Below, piece by piece: positions 57,673 to 64,000 of a stretch of DNA of 64,000 bases. Numbering within the stretch: position 1 is the stretch's first letter; each line of letters opens with the position of its first letter. The stretch is from Zingiber officinale (Eukaryota > Streptophyta > Magnoliopsida > Zingiberales > Zingiberaceae), in contig NC_055996.1 of NCBI RefSeq assembly GCF_018446385.1, positions 18,525,317-18,589,316 on the forward strand. The letters run 5' to 3'. The notes below the pieces were generated by a model, which saw only the letters and a list, made by a program, of their open reading frames with translations, was not told the origin of the DNA and made no database searches. The position numbers and the translations under genes are program-made.

Positions 57673-58992
57673 ATCTCCTCCTTTTATGTTTGACAATATG
57701 ATTAAGTTAGACTAACTCATGTTAGCCCAACTTCCTTCTTCATCTCATGCCAAATTATAAATGAGGGTCTCTTAACTTAAACTCTACATTCTCCTCCTTT
57801 GACACACATAAAAAATCTTCTCCCAAGATTCATTCCTCTTATCACAATGAAGGTTCCCAACCTTTCATTATTTTCAATGCTCAACTTTGAGCATACATCC
57901 ATCTATAAATCTCCTTTCATATCCAAATCATGCCTTTAAGGGTTATCTTCCTTTAAAGCATGCTCTAACTTCTATCATTGCACCAATAATGATTTGAAGT
58001 TCCTAAACCTTTAGGAAATCCCAAAATTGAAGTTATGAGGTTAAAAATTCAATCTTGAATCTAAACCTCCTCCTTAACTCCATTAGTTCCATTTAACCAT
58101 TTCTTTCTCATTTTCATCCAGAAAATTGCCCTTAAATACTTGTCCAACCATTTCATGGGGTTAGGTATAATTAAAATACCTAAATGCGGTTTAATACATT
58201 GAAATAAACTCATTTTAGCAAAAACAGTGGCTATGATTTTGACCCATGTTAATCAATTGGCGTGAGCTGCCAATCGATTGACAACAACGCCTAATTGATT
58301 GGTGAGTTTGAAATTTTAATTCAATTTCAGATGAAATTCAAAAACTCATAAATAATTCTATGATATTCGAAAAATCATGAAATTTTACATAGACATTACT
58401 TATGTTACATACTATCATGGAAAAATAATTTTATATGAAAATACATCTTATTTTCAAAGAACGATAAAAAATTAGAAATAATGAAAACTTCAATGTTTCA
58501 CTTTAACTTTGTATCTAACTAATCAATGGTGATTCCTATTAACAAATAGACTTTACCAAGATTTTCCAAAGCAATTTTGAAATCATTTTCAAAATAAATT
58601 TTTAACCATGATCTTTGGGTTAAATGCACATGATTTGCACATTTGCTTTCCCCATAATTGGACTTCACATAATCCATGTGTTTTGATGAAATTAAAACTC
58701 AAATAGATGAACTAAATCAATATTTTGACTTTTGCTCATTCTCCTTGCATTTCACTTGTATCTAATGTGTCTCAAGACACATGCAAGTCAACCTATCATC
58801 TTGTGAGATATAAAGTTAGGTTTTCCCTAAACTAAGGGATCATGCATCTCTAATTAGACATTTTAATTTTGATTATGCTACCTAGAATGCCAATTAATGT
58901 TATTGTCCTTAATTATAAGGAATTAAAAGTAATGTATGACAATGAACATACATCATAATGCATACTTTCAAAAGAAAGATCATCATAAATAA

Positions 58993-59048
<56 letters not shown>

Positions 59049-59809
59049 TGACATATAATATTTTTCAAAATAATATGAATGTATGATATGATTTTATAGC
59101 ATGTGATAGGACACATAAAACATAGCAATTATAGCTCAAAGAAAATACCTAACATTTCATTTAAGTTCAATCCTTTAACCATTATGCAAAGAGAAACATA
59201 AGTTGCCCCATCTCCCTAGAAAATATAAAAAATTCCAACTTGACATTCCTTAACTTCTAATTGATTAATCTCAATACATTAAATTTTTATTGGCAACTAT
59301 TTAAACTCTTTAAAAGTAAAAATCACTTTCTAATTTTTAAGGTATCACAATGCCTTGAAAATGCCCTAAAATATCAACTTCACTATGGTTGGGTTAACTA
59401 CCCTACCAAATAGAGTTGATGCACTCTAAACCCATTTAGTGCGAAGAGATCATACTCTTAGGAACCCAATACCTATTGGTGCTCCTTGGGTGTACTAGGT
59501 ACTCACTAGGATAACTTTCCTAGAAATCTTCCTAATGGCTTTCCTAGACTTCTTAGTAGCCCTTGGTCATGCTAATCTACTCAAGGTCAATACTAGGGAT
59601 AACATCCCTTGTAACTTTACTTGACTCCTAGACCTAAGGTTAGTTTCATAGCTATATGAAACTCTATGATATGATGTCACATTCTTCTTAGTTTTAGATT
59701 TGTATCTCAAACCTTTCTTGCTCATAGATGGCTCTTGTCTTCCTAAACCTAGGTTTTGCTTCCTTGGCTCTTTGACATTATTTGTTATTTTCTCTAGGGT
59801 CTTCTCTAA
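57673..59809. other. AT-rich interior of element C
   Basis: No ORF of note. A (TA)n run is at about 58994-59045. Confidence 0.6.
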
Positions 59810-60425
59810 TTATCCAAGTCTTGATCTCAAAACTTGGTTTTCAATCCTTAAATCCTCAAACTTAGAATTTCCATGATTTCCTTGAACAATTTTCCTTTTA
59901 GGCACATATCTATATTTCTTAGGATTCTTGTCTAAATCATTTTCTACCTTACTATTCTTAGGTAAGGTTGTTCTAGCATGATATGACTTGTAATTTTCCT
60001 TAGGATTGTCGTGCTTTCTATTTTCATGATAAATAACTCTAAAATGATAACATTTATTTCTAACATGCCTTTTATCTTGAAATAAGGAAATACCATTAAC
60101 TAATGATACCTTAGTTTTGCTCTTACAAGCTCCCCCTTGATTTGAGCTTCTTCCTTTGCTTTTAATGTCCTTTTTGATTGTACAAGAAGCACACAATGTG
60201 CTCTTTAGCCTTTCATATCAAGGAACTACCTTCTCTTGCTCTCTCCTTTGTCTTAGGTGCCACCTTAGTTTTCTTCCTGACTAATTTTGGACATTTGCTC
60301 CTGTAGTGTCCATTCTCCCTACACTCAAAGCATATTATATAATTTTTATTTTTAACAATCGAAATTGTTATACATTCTTTACTTGTAGGGGTGACACATG
60401 ATTCTTCTGTTGGTGCAGGTTGCAC
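59810..60425 (-). pseudogene. Gag fragment with zinc knuckle (element C)
   Basis: On the minus strand 60425-60213 reads CFECRENGHYRSKCPK, a CCHC zinc knuckle like that of Copia Gag. A solo LTR begins at 60408 and cuts the upstream part. The reading 60196-59810 continues as a basic Gag-like tail in another frame. Confidence 0.7.
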
Positions 60426-61466
60426 TAATGGTCTAACTCAGGTTTTGATGAATACCAAAGTAAGTTAAGTTAGGTTTAATATGATCTAACAATTTAACTA
60501 AGTGTGCAGGAGAAGTCCAGATGGGTCGACGGGATGACCGGATATCTGACAAGAAATCCAACTAGGTCGACGGGCCGACCGGATAGCTGGTACGAAGTCC
60601 AGATAGGTCGAGGAGCTGATCGGATTTCTGACACGAAGTCCAGTTTGGTCAACGGGCTGACTGAATAGCTGGCATGAAGTCTAGACAGGTCGATGGGCTG
60701 ACCGGATGTCCGACAAAGCCGTAAGTTAAGGTAAGCCACTGAAGGAGAGTGACTTGGTGAGGACGCGTTCTCTGTTTGAGAGAACAGTAAACGTCGATCC
60801 AACTTAGATCCATTTGGAAAATCTAAGTTGAGATCTTGACTAGATTCTGGTCTCGAGGAGACAGAATCTAATTACTACTTTTGACTATAATTGTGCTAAC
60901 ACTTGTTTTGCAGGGTAATATAAGTTTTATTGTTTCAGACTAACTTTATTTTGCAGGAAATAAAGGCAGCTGAAAAGTTGGTCCGGGCGCCCGGAATGTC
61001 AAAAGTTATCTTGTCGCTAGCTTGGAGCGCGTTCATTGGATAAGTTGACGTCACGATCCAGGCACCCGGAAGGGATCCAGGCGCCTGGAACTGTCTATAT
61101 AAGTAGTCTTCCACCAGGAGCAAAGAACAACAACTTTCTTCCAATTGCCTTCTTGCGCCTACTCCAAAGACGCTCCTACGACGCTAAAAAGCTTATCCGA
61201 CAACCTGAGACTATGATTTTTATTTCCCTTGTTGTCGGTAATTTTATATTATAGTTCTTGTACTTATCGTGTAACCCTTTTTGTGAACTATTAGTGGATT
61301 GCCCAACGAAAGCACTTGGAGTAGGAGTCGACAAAGGTTCCGAACCAAGTAAAACTTGGTTTGTTAGCGTTATTCTTATTTTTCTCTTCTGCTGGGTACT
61401 CGATTTAATTATCAATTTTCGACGATTGCTATTCACCTCCTCTCTAGCGTTCTTTCCGATCCAACA
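60408..61466 (+). mobile_element. Solo LTR related to element A, inside element C
   Basis: 1059 bp with a perfect TSD TCTTC (60403-60407 and 61467-61471). It begins TGTTGGTGCAGGTTGCACTA, close to the minus-strand start of element A LTRs, and ends CCGATCCAACA. It keeps five decayed hairpin units at 60517-60720 and a CCAGGCGCCTGG-like region near 61076-61089. Confidence 0.93.
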
Positions 61467-61567
61467 TCTTCTTCATTGACTCTGGATATAGAGACTTCTT
61501 ATTTCGGTGTCAATAAGCTCTCCCTCTCAATCTTGAGGTGGATGCTTCCTTAATTTTTTCCTCGGAC

Positions 61568-61843
61568 TCAAACCTCCGAATTTTCATGTTCTTTAATCAA
61601 AGAGTCTTCCTTTTTGAATTTATCTTCATTTGGCATTGAGGTTGGATTTTCATGGAGTTTGGGCAACTTACTCCATGACTTTTTGGCATCTTTATATTCA
61701 CCTACCTTACACAAAATATTATTAGGCAAAATATTAACTAATAATCTAGTTACCTTATCATGAGTCGCGAATGTTTTGAACTTACTCTTTGGTTTATTTC
61801 TTTTTCTTAAGGAGTTTTTCTTTGCTATCCGTTGGAACTTCAA
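61568..61843 (-). pseudogene. Gag UBN2-like fragment (element C)
   Basis: The minus-strand reading HDKVTRLLVNILPNN and AKKSWSKLPKLHE resembles the UBN2 part of Copia Gag. Stops surround it. Confidence 0.65.
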
Positions 61844-62122
61844 ATCCCTCCATTAGAACAAACCATTGCTCTATGTCTATCATCAAGAAGTTCTCCCTCC
61901 TTCATTTTCAAAGATGAAGCTTCCCATGCTGAATGATGGAGCACTCGGATATCAAATCCGAATCTATCTCGGGGATCCATTTGCACACTTGAGCACCTTT
62001 GAAGATTAGTCCAATGACTTGTTGGTATTGAAGGACTTTAAGAATATAGCTTCTTCTTCCTCTAGCTCTTTGCTCTCATCGGCGATTAGTCCAATGAAGA
62101 ACAACCTTACTCTGATACTACT

Positions 62123-63652
62123 TGTTAGGACACGTATAATCTAGAGAGGGGGTGAATAGCTCGCTTCACTTCTTCAAACTTGATGTTGCAATGGAAAACT
62201 TGAAGCGACGACTCCACAATGCGAACAATTAGATTTTAGTTGATATCCATCTCTTGAAGTGACTAATCTAAGGGTTCACTCTTCACACTCACAACTCCAC
62301 TATGAATGCCTCCTTGGAAATTTTTCGGAGGCGGGAAGTCTTGTACAACCTCGTGTACAAATGATACAACAATAAAAGCAAAAGCAAAAGCAAATACAAA
62401 GGAAATTGAGCATGACTTTACAATGATGAAATCTTGCTTAGCTTGCTATCTTATTGCTTGGAAATGCTTCATGATCGGTTGGAAGCAACACTTCGCTTCT
62501 AACTTCTCTAGAACTGCTACAAAAAAACTCCACGAAGCCCCCTTTTCTAGAGTTTCTTTAAGGCAGCAAAACACCTCTTAATCGATTGACCTTATGCCTA
62601 ATTGATTGTCACGTCAGCTCGATCGTTCAAAACTTGCAGAACGACTCTTTTTTCGTCTAACCAACGATTGGTGAGTCGTACCAATCGGTTGGTTAGCCTC
62701 TGATCGATTGCCCCAATCGATTTTGAGGCTTTGTTCTCTCACAAAAATGCCTCCAATCGATTAGCCTAAGTGATTGGTAAAGCTTGAATCAATTGCCTTA
62801 ATCGATTCCAAGACTTTCTATTCTCTTGCAAAAAGCCTCCAATCGATTGGTGAATCTTAAATCAATTGCCTCAATCGATTCCAAGACTTTCTGTTCTCTC
62901 GTGAAAATGTTCTCAATCGATTGCCCAACTCTAAACCCGGAATTTTGTGTTTAGGGTTTACCAATTGATTGGTTCCTTTCACCAATCGATTGATAACCCT
63001 GAATTCAGCTTTTCTAAGCTGAATTCTTATCTTGCATGGTATTCAGTTGATCTCAACCTACCAGGACTTCCTTTGTCCAACATTCAGTCATTTGTGATCT
63101 GTTAGGACATCCCATTTCCTAGCATACGATCAACCTTGACCTGTAGGGCTTTTTCACCAAGTGTCCGATCAACCTTTGATCCACTTGGATTTTCCTCTTG
63201 TGCCAAGTGTCCGGTCCTCCATAACCCACTTGAATTTTACCATCTCGTGCCAAGTGTCCGATCCTCCATGATCCACTTGGACTTTTCTTTTGCCTAGCCT
63301 TGCTAGGACTTCCATTGACTAGTTCCTAACTAGGTCACCTACTGCCTAGCCCCGTTAGGACTTTCATTGTCTAGTTCTCAATTAGGTCTTCCATTGCTTA
63401 GCCCCACTAGGACTTTCATTGTCTAGTTCCCAACTAGGTCTTCCACTGCTTAGCTCCGCTAGGACTTCCATTGCGTTGCCTAACCTTCAGTTAGGGGTTT
63501 CTGTTGCCTAACCTTCAGTTATGAATTTCCTAGTCAACTATCCGGTCCTCTCTTGACCTACTTGACTTTTCTCTTATATATTGTTAAACATCGAAACTCA
63601 AGCTCGAACCAACCAACTGGTCAACCTTGATCCGAAGACAATTGCACCAACA
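62123..63652 (-). repeat. 5' LTR of element C
   Basis: 1530 bp. CAATCGATT words fill 62577-62995. Hairpin modules lie at 63157-63188 and 63250-63280 (arms CCAAGTG/CACTTGG), plus a decayed one at 63203-63233. Confidence 0.88.
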
Positions 63653-64000
63653 AAATCTTAATTTATTAGATTTTATTAGGGAGCTACACTATAGTGAAGC
63701 CTACAACTCTATGCTCATGAAATTGTTCGGCATTGTTTGAGATTGCCGATATTGTGCTATTGAATATTGAGACTCTTTGTAGTTGTTCATGATAGAGTTG
63801 GGAGATTTAAGTCCTCTAGTTAACTTCCACTTACAAAATATTGATATGGTATTACCTTCTGATCTTAACAATACTTTCCTTGCTGAAGTCTAATATTTGC
63901 AAAAGGAGATCCAGATACCTATTTTTCTATATTCGATATTCAGCAAAATTAGACAAGATGCCTTAGCAATGAATGCATTCATAGTCGCCTCTTCCCCCTC
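63653..64000. other. Edge sequence after element C
   Basis: Probably continues the acyltransferase intron or an older repeat. A plus-strand reading near 63935-63985 gives RQDALAMNAF, a weak resemblance to the RNase H tail of plant non-LTR retroelements. No acyltransferase exon was recognised. Confidence 0.35.

Larger units (their letters stand above)
56275..63652 (-). mobile_element. Second gag-only Copia-like element (element C)
   Basis: LTRs 56275-57672 and 62123-63652; TSD ACATC (56270-56274) and AAATC (63653-63657), one change. The left LTR end is altered to TTCTAGG from TGTTAGG. A purine tract (AAAAGGAGGAGAT on the minus strand) adjoins the left LTR and an altered tRNA-iMet-type primer site (AGTATCAGAGTAAGG) adjoins the right. 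Its inside has only Gag fragments; no pol domain was seen. A solo LTR (60408-61466) sits within it. It lies in an intron of the acyltransferase gene. Confidence 0.85.

Noticed and set aside
58913-59128. Tyr-Ile repeat ORF
   Set aside because: It is a translation of a (TA)n microsatellite.
63935-63985. Non-LTR retroelement RNase H
   Set aside because: Only a ten-residue resemblance, too short to call.

Overview
This is plant nuclear DNA. It has spliced genes with GT-AG introns, a plant-type 26S proteasome gene, a plant CC1-like (companion of cellulose synthase) gene, a plant DHHC acyltransferase and large nested plant LTR retrotransposons. A monocot, possibly of the ginger order, is my guess; the sequence does not prove it. 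Only three host genes are visible, and transposable elements fill most of the rest.

Layout. (1) 49-22016: a Tat-type Ty3/gypsy element on the minus strand. It carries a spliced, coiled-coil antisense ORF (12317-14553) and a tandem array before its 3' LTR. A Copia-like gag-only element (511-11245, TSD GTTAC) sits inside its 3' LTR, and a 2.4-kb solo LTR (2733-5152, TSD ACCCC) sits inside that. A hAT MITE (18514-19011) interrupts its pol. (2) 22040-26380: Mutator transposase remains, a ~50-bp palindromic minisatellite, a small hAT MITE and a decayed U2 snRNA-like copy. (3) 26655-31025, minus strand: a complete eight-exon RPN3 gene (26S proteasome lid), with two introns that appear to be GC-AG. 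(4) 31200-36690: LTR remnant, U2 snRNA-like gene with plant promoter elements, and a cluster of tRNA-derived SINE-like units. (5) 36698-47671: a PIF/Harbinger DNA transposon with TIRs and a TAA TSD, holding a broken transposase and a Myb/SANT-like gene. Nested in it are a solo LTR (37418-38946), a deleted Tat element (39694-43982) and a hAT MITE (46385-46856). (6) 49457-50794 minus and 51500-56160 plus: a divergent pair of host genes, a CC1-like LEA_2 membrane protein and a PAT10-like DHHC S-acyltransferase. (7) 56275-63652: a second gag-only Copia-like element inside the last visible intron of the acyltransferase gene, itself carrying a solo LTR (60408-61466).

The most unusual signal is an array of short hairpins in the LTRs. 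The outer stem arms change together from unit to unit (compensatory changes), while the inner stem and a three-base bulge stay nearly constant. The same design occurs in at least four distinct LTRs. One solo LTR also carries a second, unrelated covarying stem-loop array with a constant nine-base loop.

The host genes have unrelated jobs: protein turnover, cellulose synthesis and membrane lipid modification of proteins. Element boundaries rest on target-site duplications read directly from the sequence. Functional names rest on remembered family motifs, with no database search.
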